64,000 nucleotides of DNA, from NCBI GenBank assembly GCA_948099385.1, contig CANUEZ040000020.1, forward strand, positions 3,938,501 through 4,002,500, in the 5' to 3' direction. The translations under genes and the position numbers were made by a program. The stretch is from Fasciola hepatica (Eukaryota; Platyhelminthes; Trematoda; Plagiorchiida; Fasciolidae). The notes below the pieces were generated by a model. That model was not told the DNA's origin and searched no databases. It was given only the letters and a program-made list of their open reading frames with translations. Below, piece after piece: positions 50,601 through 60,301 of this stretch. Position 1 is the first letter of the stretch, and the number at the start of each line of letters is the position of its first letter.

Positions 50601-53600
50601 TATAATCACTTAAACTCCTTCCACCCATCTTCTGACTCATTATTTTAATTCACGATGATTGGTCTTACCTGTTTTCTTTTTACTTTCTCTAGCTCTGAAC
50701 GCCAGAAAACCTTCCAATACATGCCCAACACCAATTAAACTAGCTCCCGCTACTCCTTGTGTCACACCATCCACCTCTACCCCTACCACTCCAATTATGC
50801 CTGGTGCTCCGGGCAATCGCCAAATTCGGATACTGGGCTTGTCGTCTAACTTGCCCATTGGTAGTTCGTCCGTCTTGAATCCGGCTTCGTCGTCAGCAGG
50901 AATTGTTTCCGTCGCTCCAGTTAGCCGAGCCACCCCTGAAATTCTATCTTCTCCTCCAACAAGCACAATTTCGACTCCGGTTAGTTTTGTTTCTGTGTAT
51001 AATGATGTAGTTTTGTCGAGGTTATCTCCCGTTTGGCACTCATTTCTCATTTCTGTCTACAGACCAATCCTTCGGATCTGGAAAAATCACAAGGCGATGT
51101 CATCAGCAACCTGTTATCACGAGCTTCACGTCTTGGCTCTATGCTAGAGGTAGACCTCGACGCTGATGATTATATGGCGCAGACGACGCAGTTAGAAGCA
51201 GATACGTGTCATAGTGTTGGCTCCTGTCAGTCTTCTGATCCAGCTACAACTCAGGCGGCGTTTTCAACCCCCCTCGGGTCGACATCCCAGATGGAAACTA
51301 GTGCCACACAGCAGCAGTTGCCAGAACCCTGCGCGTTTGCAGTCCCAAGTCATCTATCTTCCACGGAATCCGAAGCATCCTCATGTGCCAATCGAATCAT
51401 GAATCGAGTGATCAGCAGCCTGCATCCCGTGGATTCACTTACGTCAATCAATTCAGAGATCGAATTAGGTGTCGCTCCTGGTACACCTACAATTGACAGA
51501 GACTGTTTCGACACACCTATTGAGGTAAGTCCGGTCGGGATTGATGCAATGACTGCTCTTAAATGGTGGTATCTTTTGTTGTTGATTCGGAGAACACAAA
51601 CGATTGTGTTCGCCTTCTCGTTTTTCCTTATATACGGTACCGTGGATCACGAGCAATCTCAGCAGTCGCTATAGCTGTAACCTACATTCCAAAGTGAAAT
51701 GAAATTTCCATGTGGTTCGCGTTCTAAGAAATAACCAAGTTTAACAGTTCAGGTTTTTGAAAACTGCGTGACTGAATGAGACGGACGGTCGAGTGATTTT
51801 AACATGATAGTAAAAGCAAAGAAAATAGATAACTGTAACATTTCTTAAGCATGCATCGTTGACGAGAATTGCCAGGGTTTGCGATTAGACGTCGAACGTT
51901 TCTTATACGTAGCACCCCAGTGAAGAACTTCGTCAATGCCTGACTTCCAAATAGATCTGATGTTTCTGGATACTTCGACTCTTATTACGAGGTTTCCGTA
52001 GTCAGCTGGGATAGATAAGTTGAGAAAAACACGATCAGCATGGATTATTTAGTATTCTAGACAGCCGTAGTAACAGACGCCTGGCGTTAAGTTTGATCGG
52101 AATTCGTCTGCCACCCACAAAGAATGTTTTTCCGGCGTGGGTGACCGTTCATTCTCGAACAAGTACGAATCCTCAATAATGAAAGAACCACTGGAAACGA
52201 ACTGTTGTGTAGTGGCAAAGGAAAAAAAAACGTTTCATCTGACGTCATCGAAAGAATCTATCGGAAGCAATTGTTTTCTATAGCCACAGTGGTCCAGTGT
52301 AACACTTTGTTTGTGTTATTCTGTTTGCCATGTTTTTCCTCTTGACTATCATTCACGATTTTTCTGTCTGTAATCTCATTCCTCAGTTTTTCTGATCTCT
52401 GTTCTGAGGGATCAGTCATCTTGAATTCAGTTACTTTTTCGTCCGAACCACGAGGCGACATTGTTTCTCGCCTAGACATCATCATCATCATCGTACAGCG
52501 TTCAACAGCAGGACAAGCCCCATTGACCACTGCCTTTCTCACCATCTTGCACATTGAATTAGAAGGTATGAATATACAAGATGGACAGGGACTGGACCTA
52601 CACGGGTGGGAAAAGGAAACAACGCCCTAACAGCCAACACACGGAATACACAGTCTAGCTGTACAAACGCACATCGATCAGTCATTCTGATTCGACAGAA
52701 AGTGACAACACGCTCGCCACTGTTCACGGTTCAATGCCATATCCTTGAGTGTCTCCAGCCTGGCTGATGGATCTTTTGGACCCCAACCACGAAGGTGTGA
52801 AGCATCTACTTTTCCTAACTTGGCTGTACATTTTCTCATTCCCCACTACCACGTCATCTGTTGACCTCCACGTGGACTCTTCCACTTCCGAGGAGGGACG
52901 GAAAACAGGGCACGGTACGGTAGACATGTACTCGCCATACGCAACGTGTGCCCAAATCAACAAAGTCTACTAATCTGGATACGCTGTAATAGAACATTCT
53001 CTGACGTAGTACCCAATGCTGAACATCTGATCTCATCGTTGCTCAGTCGGTCATTCCATCCAATCTTGGTGATGCTGCACAAATATCAATGGTCGAAAAC
53101 CCGAAGACGACGAATATCTTCCACACGCAGACTTCAAGTCTCGCAACTATGTAACAAAACTGAAAGCACCGTGGCACAGTACACACGACCTTTCAACTTC
53201 AGTGAAATATAAGGTTGGGGCCACAAGCGCTTTAGTCTAGCTTACGTCACCGTTTGGTCAACTGAATCGGAGGTGCCTTTCATGTCTAAGAAAGCCATTA
53301 TTGTCGGTCGACGGTGCGTGTGACGCGTTTCAAGTAATTGGCGAACGTTGAAAATCTGGTCGATGCATCCCCCACCTGGACGGAATTCAGCCTGCTGTTC
53401 GCGGATGTTTATCTCGGGAGTGAGTGTAAGACGATGCAGCAAAACCGAGGCCAATATCTTGGTAACTATCAGAATTAAGCTGACCCCACGATGGTTATTA
53501 CAGTCATTGCGTATTTTCTTGTTGAAGGTGGGTACAATCAATAACTCACTCCATATCAACGGAATACGCTCCTCGTCCCAAATGTTACGGAGCAAGGTGA

Positions 53601-56600
53601 TACGTGGTTTTATCAACGCACTACCACCCATTTTTAGAAGAACTGCAGAAAGTCCGTCTGAACCGGTCGCTTTTCCACGCTTTAGTTATCGAATGCATGA
53701 CTCCACTTCCACTTCTGATGGGGGTCAAGTGATACTCCCCGAGAAATCGCAGTTGTTGACGTCGGACTAACTACATTAGTGCGAGACCAGCTAAACTGCT
53801 CCTTGAAGTATTCGACCCGTCGGTCAAGCCTTTGTTGTTTGCCATGGATGGGTTCTCCATTTCCATCGCAAATCATTTCACTTACATGGGTGCGCCGTCC
53901 ACCGGTGTCACGAATAAGTGAACAGTCTTTGACTGCTACCTGAAGCAGCTGCTATTTCCATTTCTTCGGCTATCTCGACCCACCAATTTTCGAGACCATT
54001 CTTAAGGCTTTTCGTAACCTGCTTTTGTAGATTTCTTCGTATCTTATTCATTTCCATACAGTTTGATAGCTGACTTTTGTGTACTATTAGACTGACCGAC
54101 TCCTGCGAAATCCAGTGTCTTTGATGGACATCGGATCTAGGACCGCAGGCAAAACCTGATATGAGCCCAATGCTTATCTACATTTCTGTTCGTCGTAGAT
54201 CCTATCTCATGTGCTAATTTCTGTTCATAACTGATGCGAACTTCTGGATCACACAAACGTTGCACGGCTAATCGGGTTTGCGGTTTGCGACTATGACCAT
54301 GGAGCTGGAGAGATAATCACATTAAAACTAATGCATGGTCCGACTCTACATAGGTGGGCCAGTAAGATTTACAATTCTGAACAGAACTGCGCCACCGGTA
54401 GCTTACTTCGATATGATCAATTTGACTCAAAGTACCTGTAGTGTTAGAGCGCCATGTTGCTGTGCGACGCGAGCTGTGTCGGAAATTAGTACTGGATAGG
54501 AATAACCGATTGTCTGCACAAAACTGGAGAAGTCTATCCCCGTAATCTGTGCGCTTAGCGGGTAAAGCACAACGGCCACCTAAACAGGCTTCTGACACAC
54601 TAAGTTTGCCAACTTGTTCATGGAGTTCGCCAGCTGGCACTGCAATGTCAGCACCTTTGCTCATACGAACGAGAGTGGTGAGTTCATCATAGAACTCATC
54701 CTTCTGCATGTCACAAACAAATTGCGCTTCGTACAAGTATCCTTTCAAACGCCAGCTGACCCCTGGAGTTTCACAGTACATAAATGACTGTTAACCGGGA
54801 TCCAGTCTAAAAGAGCTGCCTCGGCCTTTCCACTCGAGACTGTTCCTACACCACGTTGACCCACAGCTCTAGCTACTTCGTCTCCTGAAGTGCGCAGAAA
54901 ATACCTAGATGAGATACCAGGAGCAGTTAATCGAATCACACTGCTCGAATCCTGGATACGCGTTTCACTTAAGCAGCAGACATCAATCTTCAGAGAGTTC
55001 ATTGTGAGGGCTAGGCACGCCAGCTGATCGGACTGCATGAGTGTACGCACGTTGAAGGAGCTGAGATTTAGAGGCTGATGAGGCTTGAGTAAATGTGAGT
55101 TACAATACAGAGGATTATTCCCGATACTACTTGACAGTGGACCGTTGGTAGTATCTGGCGTGTTATCAGTGGGAGCATTATGGGTGGAGAGATGGGGCAA
55201 AGAGGGGTGGTTAGGGACAGAAGACAAAGGTTGAATAAAAGAGAGGGAACTCTGAACAGTAGCCCACTTATCACTACCCACCCCGCTCGATGCGATGGGC
55301 AGCGCTGTTCTGATTATCCTGCGTGACGACCGATGTGGTATGGAATTCTTTGTATTCGTGCAGTTCATGGGAGATGTTGGATGGGTATTGCTAGGGTGTC
55401 CAGTCACAATGTAGGAGAACGATCAGGGTTCTCAACCAAAGCCTTTAGTTCTAACAAGAACCTATCCGCAAGGCAGCGGGGTGGCTGAGTGGGAGCCCAT
55501 TTGCTTGGATCAATTATTCTTCCACTGATTTTTCCGACTGAGTTGCCAGCTCAGATCGACCCCCAACCTGGAGGACCAGGAGACTGGACTTTGCCTGACC
55601 TCTACCCATTGACTTATCAGGCACTATTGTATCTCTGACTTAAGGAAGCCATCCTGTATAGCTCTTTGGGTCACAGAGACACGCAGGCCATCAGACCACG
55701 TCAAGGTGCAGTCTCGCCTAGAATTGCCGATTACTCCCACCGAATGCATGTTAAAATTCCCTTATTTATTTTTCTCTTTTATTCTGGTATGTTCAACCGA
55801 TAATTGTTTTGTTATCACAGAACCACTGTTTTATCGAATTTTGACTGTCGTCTGACATTTTAGTGGCAATAGATGCGCCTGTCCGACGAAAAAACATCGT
55901 AGTTTGTGATCATTTGATTTGCCTTATGCAACACGAATTAAAACCGGTGACCTTGAGCCTAAGATCACTAGTCGTGAGCGACGTGTGATTCTTTTAGCTG
56001 ATCGTGCGTGGTGGTGGTGGTGGCAGTGTTGCCTACCACCGACTTGCAAGTATGTTGGAAGTGGGGTAGTGTCAAGTCACTATTCAAAAAGTGTTGCATG
56101 TTGGGCAATAAATGCCAGAGTTGCCGGAGTCGGCTTGATAGTTTTTCCACCATATACCCCCATACGTCGCCGTATCGTCATTCCGCCACAGACCACACCT
56201 CAGTATTCTCCTGTGTGTCGTCATTTAGGTTCTCGTAGTATTTTCCTTAGAACCAGAAATCGTAAGGCGTTTAATTCGACATCTATGCTTCCGGTAAATG
56301 CATAATCAGCATCAATTTAATGGATCAAAACAGCCACTCCGCTCATTTTAATTCACATATATTGTTCCTTAGTTTCGAAACAATGATGTCTATAATTGAT
56401 AACAATAATCTTGTTCTTTCTTTCAGTGCTTGTTTTTATTTTGACCTTCACTGGAGAACTTAGATGCAATTACGAATCATTCTTTATGAATATAAAAATT
56501 CCCACTTGTTCATTTGTTGTTTCATTCTCACTTTCAAGGTTCCATCCAATAAGAAGATTGATCAGTTGAAGGCCATCTTAGGTTTAACCACTCACGGTGC

Positions 56601-56913
56601 AGGCTGTGCGGAATCGGGGGGAGAACAGACGGTAGAATCTTCAAAAGGATTCATGATGACATCGCGCTACTACTCACCTAGTTTCGACCAACCGTCTTCT
56701 TCAACCTCAGAACATTGGATCATTGATCGTCCCAGTTTGACGGGATACGTAATACCGGAACCAAAGCGAGCCCGTTTATCGCCCGCTGTCTCGGAAGCGC
56801 TCGACCTGGCATCAACTCCTTCAGGTGGTCACCGAGTTCCCGTAGCCCTCCAACACGCATTAGAGTCAAGCACAATAAATATTGAAACTCATCCGGACCC
56901 TTTGCCGCCGTAA
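35364..56913 (+). CDS. EMSY: EMSY homolog (ENT-domain transcriptional repressor), 8 exons
   Basis: Proposed join: 35364-35635, 35677-35923, 37278-38066, 44099-44354, 46388-46765, 50693-50979, 51063-51524, 56539-56913. Every intron is GT-AG, every junction keeps phase, and the total is 3,066 bases (1,021 codons plus stop). Exon 1 encodes an ENT domain. Exon 2 continues with the conserved EWISEGKRIAPVLHRPSAKT block that follows ENT in animal EMSY. The rest is a low-complexity Ser/Thr/Pro-rich tail, ending with a possible nuclear signal PEPKRARLSP in exon 8. Human EMSY is somewhat longer (1,322 residues). In vertebrates EMSY is a nuclear repressor that binds BRCA2 and chromatin proteins; that this homolog does the same is inference. 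Introns 3, 5 and 7 carry LINE insertions. Exon-level confidence is lower for the tail, which is poorly conserved in the family. Confidence 0.85.
35677..35923 (+). CDS. EMSY: EMSY exon 2: conserved post-ENT block
   Basis: The acceptor TTATAG ends at 35676 and the exon is joined in phase 2 after a 41-bp intron. It encodes ACGKEVYEEWISEGKRIAPV, HRPSAKTAYIAEANRAAF and a Pro/Ser-rich end. The W-S-EG-R-PL-PR-x-TA pattern matches the segment after ENT in vertebrate EMSY. The donor is AAA then GTAAGG, phase 0. Confidence 0.88.
37278..38066 (+). CDS. EMSY: EMSY exon 3: Ser/Thr-rich region
   Basis: The acceptor is TTTTTGCCTGACCGTAG at 37261-37277. The exon runs 263 codons in phase 0 from TYSSKGTQTSKPSGETSS to ETLSTV. 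It is rich in Ser, Thr, Pro and Gln with no folded domain visible, as in the middle of EMSY proteins. The donor is GTGAGT at 38067. Confidence 0.75.
38380..38560 (+). repeat. Reverse transcriptase fragment in EMSY intron 3
   Basis: The plus strand reads QLFLDTERAFNSVSGTVLCG then LLDRRP with stops after. This resembles the FxDFxxAFDSV motif of LINE reverse transcriptases. It is short and isolated, and the lineage is unclear. Confidence 0.4.
39040..43045 (+). mobile_element. CR1/SR1-like LINE in EMSY intron 3, split by RTE-A
   Basis: A plus-strand remnant in two parts. Left (39040-40189): TPDCWRVASIIPVPRKDNQN, LQGSTLSALLFF, SKYADDIIFGTL with the catalytic YADD box, and LNLKMNPLKCSDILF. Right (42601-43045): FAQKILDNESHLYPDP, NTRLPVPLSTNRRRLPVSPG and a stop at 43042. 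The two parts join at ACCGCTTTAA, which is duplicated around the RTE-A insert. Stops and frameshifts show it is inactive. Confidence 0.75.
40190..42600 (+). mobile_element. RTE-A LINE copy nested in the CR1-like element
   Basis: A 5'-truncated RTE-A of about 2.4 kb with the longest reading stretch in the window (to a TAG at 41503-41505). It contains GKAPGPDELPPVLFKLGGEA, NVPIFKKGIRNDCGDHRGIS, EQQTGFRPVRGC, FELKDAFASVDR and SGVRQGCPLSPFLFNFVMDE, then DYADDVVCLF downstream of the stop. A shared in-frame TGA is at 41851-41853. After it the frame runs open to 42375 with LLYGCKTWSL and RPRGGQQMKWQRGMRKC. The tail is GAT repeats. The flanking ACCGCTTTAA at 40180-40189 and 42601-42610 marks the insertion. 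Confidence 0.92.
44099..44354 (+). CDS. EMSY: EMSY exon 4
   Basis: The acceptor is TTCCTCACTCACACCCAG ending at 44098, just after a (CA)n stretch. It reads DPTIGSSRSNNAVIIPPRLV, then QANTVSRTYPGMQVPASSIS, and ends HSLQ. The donor GTACGT is at 44355, phase 1. Inclusion rests on the phase fit with exons 3 and 5 and on the EMSY-like Val/Ile/Pro/Ser composition. Confidence 0.7.
44750..45430 (+). repeat. Decayed RTE endonuclease fragment in EMSY intron 4
   Basis: The plus strand reads VLAGDFNFKFEK (the GDFN motif of APE endonucleases) near 44768-44805 and an ITATNFSFTQYNTV-like stretch near 44855. A weaker LVETITLLRDVWNKELLL-like stretch near 45290-45345 resembles the pre-RT region. Many stops. 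It is an old remnant. Confidence 0.5.
46388..46765 (+). CDS. EMSY: EMSY exon 5
   Basis: The acceptor is CTCTCTCCGTTCAG ending at 46387 and the exon is joined in phase 1. It encodes GVGGTNRIPTAMNTVVLSTA through TSSNNVIVFQR, rich in Ser, Asn and Val. The donor is GTGAGT at 46766, phase 1. Confidence 0.72.
47030..50215 (-). mobile_element. RTE-C LINE in EMSY intron 5, antisense
   Basis: A minus-strand RTE lineage. In element order there is an endonuclease start (50215-49730, with HLAAFNIRTLYQTGQKTALT), an endonuclease middle (49678-49481, with CLFAVSVYVPTDCSSSEAKD), a linker (49197-48967), reverse transcriptase (48630-48280, with EISYLKRHKAAWPDGLPPST, VGKSWCESMIVPIYKKDDRS and FCENHRGISLVSIASKLL; and 47876-47643, with DPQYADDIVLINEDRS and GVRFTPSKCKILLQDW) and C-terminal sequence (about 47580-47040). 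It is broken by frameshifts and inactive. Confidence 0.85.
50693..50979 (+). CDS. EMSY: EMSY exon 6
   Basis: The acceptor is a long pyrimidine run, TTTTCTTTTTACTTTCTCTAG, ending at 50692 and joined in phase 1. It encodes ALNARKPSNTCPTPIKLAPA and then a Pro/Thr/Ser-rich stretch with RQIRILGLSSNLP. The donor GTTAGT is at 50980, phase 0. Confidence 0.72.
51063..51524 (+). CDS. EMSY: EMSY exon 7
   Basis: The acceptor is TTTCTGTCTACAG ending at 51062, after an 83-bp intron whose length is not a multiple of three. It encodes TNPSDLEKSQGDVISNLLSR, an acidic LEVDLDADDYM stretch and a Ser-rich end through CFDTPIE. The donor is GTAAGT at 51525, phase 0. Confidence 0.75.
52478..55686 (-). mobile_element. 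RTE-A LINE in EMSY intron 7, antisense, internally deleted
   Basis: The second long RTE-A copy. The minus strand has a leader (55686 to about 55090, near-identical to 23377-22800), an endonuclease (55407-54745 with FNVRTLMQSDQLACLALTMN and CCLSETRIQDSSSVIRL; 54781-54317 with SQIDHIEVSYRWRSSVQNCK and ESDHALVL), a pre-RT region (53876-53682), RT (53631-53242, with SELLIVPTFNKKIRNDC and LDMKGTSDSVDQ) and, after a deletion of the RT palm, a C-terminal part (53230-52724). Here the site of the shared stop reads TGG, at about 53218-53223. The tail is ATCATCATCATCATC at 52478-52493. Confidence 0.88.
55687..56538. other. End of EMSY intron 7, low-complexity patch
   Basis: No exon assigned. A GGT/TGG-rich run near 56005-56026 produces a run of Trp codons in one frame. 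An open stretch of 128 codons (55919-56305) is discussed under rejected items. Confidence 0.4.
56539..56913 (+). CDS. EMSY: EMSY exon 8 and stop
   Basis: The acceptor is TTCTCACTTTCAAG ending at 56538 and the exon is in phase 0. It encodes VPSNKKIDQLKAILGLTTHG, then a Ser-rich stretch, a basic PEPKRARLSP cluster that could act as a nuclear localisation signal, and INIETHPDPLPP before TAA at 56911-56913. No canonical AATAAA close downstream was identified with confidence. Confidence 0.72.
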   Translation, partial: VPSNKKIDQLKAILGLTTHGAGCAESGGEQTVESSKGFMMTSRYYSPSFDQPSSSTSEHWIIDRPSLTGYVIPEPKRARLSPAVSEALDLASTPSGGHRVPVALQHALESSTINIETHPDPLPP

Positions 56914-57393
56914 CCATCTGTTCTCTCCCACTATATATTCATACTCAAGTATTCCGCCCTCTTGGTTCTCAGCAGGACATGTTCATTTCTCTTCTACTCT
57001 GTATGGGTTTCCTCAAGATTTGAATTTTGTACACCGCGTCTACAGCAGATCTGTCCAGCCTCATTGGCTTAAGACTGCTCGTGTTTCTCCCACTTTTAGA
57101 CCAAAACTGAAACATTCTCATCCTCTGTCTCAGTCAGACATGCACGCGTGGTAAATCAGAGGAAGGTCTATTTGACCACATACAAGGGCTTGTACCTTCG
57201 TATTTACGTCCCCGTTTTGGTCAGGATCTGCAGGAAAAATTGAAGGCAACCTCTTTCAATTTATCACTTGCGGTGTCCGAATCTTACCAATTATCTTGAG
57301 CCATTAATAATTGCAACCAGCCCCTGGCGTTGCATTATGCGCGGAGGATGCGAATGAATTTCTCTCTATCCCTTCGCCACCTATCTTGATATA

Positions 57394-57486
<93 letters not shown>
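57394..57486. repeat. (TA)n microsatellite
   Basis: About 90 bp of alternating A and T between the EMSY stop and the next gene. Confidence 0.98.
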
Positions 57487-57488
<2 letters not shown>

Positions 57489-58560
57489 AGAATCGCGTCA
57501 CCTTTGTCGTTCGACGGTACAACTAGCAAGTGAATGGCGCCGGCGTTTGATGAGAGCGTTCCAAACACTCCTATCTCATTTTTATTGCCCCTAATTTCAT
57601 TGTTTGAGGCCCCCAAACAATCCCGTATTGACTTGTACATGTATCTATGTTTGTTTGAGCTACGAGAGCACTAGTCAACTGCTCAGGTTGCCCAAGTAAA
57701 AGTACAGACGTTCCGACGGTTGCTCAACACACCGAAACATGGGCAGCATTGTATAGCGCGTAAATCTTCGCATTATTTTCCCCTTTCTGGTGCGCACTCA
57801 TTTTCTGTACATTGTTTAATCATTTGTTCTGGTTCATGTCGTATTCATGCCTACTGATAGTTGCGATACGCACTATCTCTTACTTAATCCAAACAACAGC
57901 TATACACAGATTTATCCCGTCTCCAGATGCACAACTCTTTCTCCTTGGCTCAATTTCCTTATGCCCTTTCCAAGTTTCCACCTAATTGATAACCGCCTCC
58001 GGTTGTTTCTAACCATTCTCAGTTTGTATTCAAATTCACATCTCTTCTGTTCAACCGACATCGTGCCCTGGGCTATCGATGATCAAATGAGGCCAATTGT
58101 CAGTATGTGACCATACTCACTTTCTGACTGCGGACTTCTGAACCGAACCTCGTTTATGGTGTATTAGAACAAACCTCGAGGACTGCTTATCTGTCAGTCC
58201 ATCCCCCTGTTCTACTACTGCGATGCACCGTCCCCCACTCACATCTGGGTATTTTTCTTTGGTCCTTTGTGTGTTGTTGTACGCTTCTGATTACTCACTA
58301 TTTTAAAAAAAAATGTTTGCGCTTCGCGATAAAAAGAAATCAATTTCTGTTTCTTTCTCAAGTGGATCTGCATGTTGAGGCAGTCTTGAAGATATGTTTG
58401 TTCGTTTGTCACTAGGATGATCAACGATAAATCCGCATCATTTGGGATCGTAGCCGCCCTGTCAGAATGATCTCAGATCACATCAATGGGCATGAATTGT
58501 ACTCATCGATGAACAGATTATTAATATCTCGGCAATGGTGAATACTTTTCAGTCTAACGT
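57487..58560. other. Unassigned stretch between the two genes
   Basis: Nothing recognised with confidence. The missing 5' exon of the downstream gene may lie here or further upstream. An open stretch at 57847-58110 has no domain. Confidence 0.35.
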
Positions 58561-58900
58561 TCCACAACAGCGTACTCTGACTTGGGGACATACGTCAATG
58601 CACAGTGTGTACCTGGAAGTACACGCGATATCTGCATTGTTAACCCTACTTTATTCACGCAAACCGTATGATGGTTGTATTTTATCCGCCTTCTAAAATC
58701 CTTCGGGACAAGTGCTTCGACTGTCGATTGACACCACTGTTATTTCTGGCTCTAGCAAAACGGGATAGGTTCGTATATAGTTCGTGGATGATTGCACCCT
58801 GGACAGTTTGACTGAGTCAGTCAATAAGTCTTAAGTTGGTTGTGACAAATACATGCGTCGAAATAGTTTATTTCCTTACTGCACATTGCAATGTGTAGAC
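58560..58900 (+). repeat. Possible LINE reverse transcriptase remnant
   Basis: The plus strand with stops reads FQSNVPQQRTLTWG, resembling the GVPQGSVLGP turn of CR1/Jockey RTs, and then FVDDCTLDSLTESVNKS, resembling the catalytic FADDT box. It is a short, low-confidence remnant. Confidence 0.4.
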
Positions 58901-59170
58901 CAATTATGTGTCCTAAGATATAGTGTATATCAACATACATAGCGGTTGTGTCAATATGGTCACTGGTCGTCAAGTGGACCCAGCATAATCGAGTTTCACG
59001 ATTTGCACAGTTCACGCCTTACCAATATACAGTCGAAACTATATGAACAAAATGATGTTGGCTACCTATCCACTGTAGAAACAATAGAAATCAAACGTGA
59101 TTGATATCGAAGTACTAAGTAACGGAGCTCTTTTACTCAAATTGAACTGTTTTTTCCTTATTTGTCGTAG

Positions 59171-60301
59171 GAGCATTGCGATTGGCAGTCTGACGTAGAG
59201 GCTGTCTTCGAACAGCTGACCCACGTGTCTACACTTTTCATACAAGTGGCTGGCTCTGGTCAAACCGAATGGACTGATCGGCGCGGAGATCTGTTGAACA
59301 ATGAGCAAAATCTAGTGAATCCACTGCGTGTCATCCGCCAATGGGCAGCCTGTATCCCTGATCTGTCGACCAATTCGAATCAGATGAAAGAGTCTATTCA
59401 CAAGCTGCATATACATTCCATCACTCAATTAACCAATTTCGTAGATGCTCTTTTATTGGTTCTGTACCGAGATGGAGAGGTTTCACCACAATGGTCAACA
59501 CTCAGAGTCGAGGAACAAAAACGGATAGTGCTTTCGTTGTCCATTTCCCTACAGTGTTTGTGTAACTTGTTAAGTGCCAGTAAGACGTTAAACCAGTTAA
59601 TTCCGTCCAGGCTTCAAGCATTGTTGTCGGTACTCGTAACTGGTCGAAGAGCCCGCTTACTACTGGGTCAATCGGATTGTCCTCTGTCCATTTCGGGTTC
59701 TGCACATGGTAACCGGGTACTCAGTTACGCGGCGATATTATATTACTCTGTGCTGCTTCATCTGGAGTCCATTCACGGTGGTTTGGAGACTGGTACTTCA
59801 GAGCTTATAGCCCACAAGCTAATTGTGGACCCGGTCGTGTTTCGATCAGTTATTTTTCACTGCAGTCGTCCTGTGCCAAATGATGACAACGCTGAGGTGC
59901 AATCTCAGCTTCATTACAGACTTCTTCTTTCCAAATTAGCTGATATTTTATCGGTCTACAAATTGCAAACATTGTGTGTGCATGACGCAGGTGATCTGCG
60001 AACCCCTGAAGAGGAACTTGAAATGTCTGTCCACGCTACTGGACTCGTGTTGATTTTTCGTTCGAATGATTTGAATTTCACAACTAATCCAGATGTAATT
60101 GACGCTACTGAGCCACGGCCCGTCGTGCAAACTATCCGATCTTGTCTGGTCTTCTACGGGCTGACTGCTATCGGATGCGGTTCACCGATCGATAGATTTC
60201 AACGGCTGTTAATTATATTTGATCACCAGTGCACAAGTTGGATTGCAGCACTGCTGCATTTGATGGAGACCAATCCCAGTGGATCTGAAATTTTGCACTC
60301 G
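59171..60301 (+). CDS. ATXN10: Ataxin-10 homolog, large internal exon
   Basis: The acceptor TTATTTGTCGTAG ends at 59170, where the in-frame TAG blocks extension upstream. It has 377 codons from EHCDWQSDVEAVFEQLTHVS to NPSGSEILHS. The donor is TCG then GTATGA at 60302, phase 0. Leu-rich helices predominate throughout. There is no signal peptide or membrane segment. Confidence 0.75.

Noticed and set aside
50980..51062. Read-through of EMSY exon 6 into exon 7
   Set aside because: The 83-bp interval has good GT and AG ends and is not a multiple of three, so retention would shift the frame.
55919..56305. A 128-codon open stretch considered as an extra EMSY exon
   Set aside because: Exons 7 and 8 already join in phase 0, the stretch contains a Trp run produced by a GGT-rich repeat, and no conserved block is visible. 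It could still be a rare exon, but I have no support for it.
57847..58110. An 87-codon open frame as the first exon of the ataxin-10 homolog
   Set aside because: It ends in a stop without a clear donor joining the 59171 exon in phase 0, and no similarity to the ataxin-10 N-terminus is visible.
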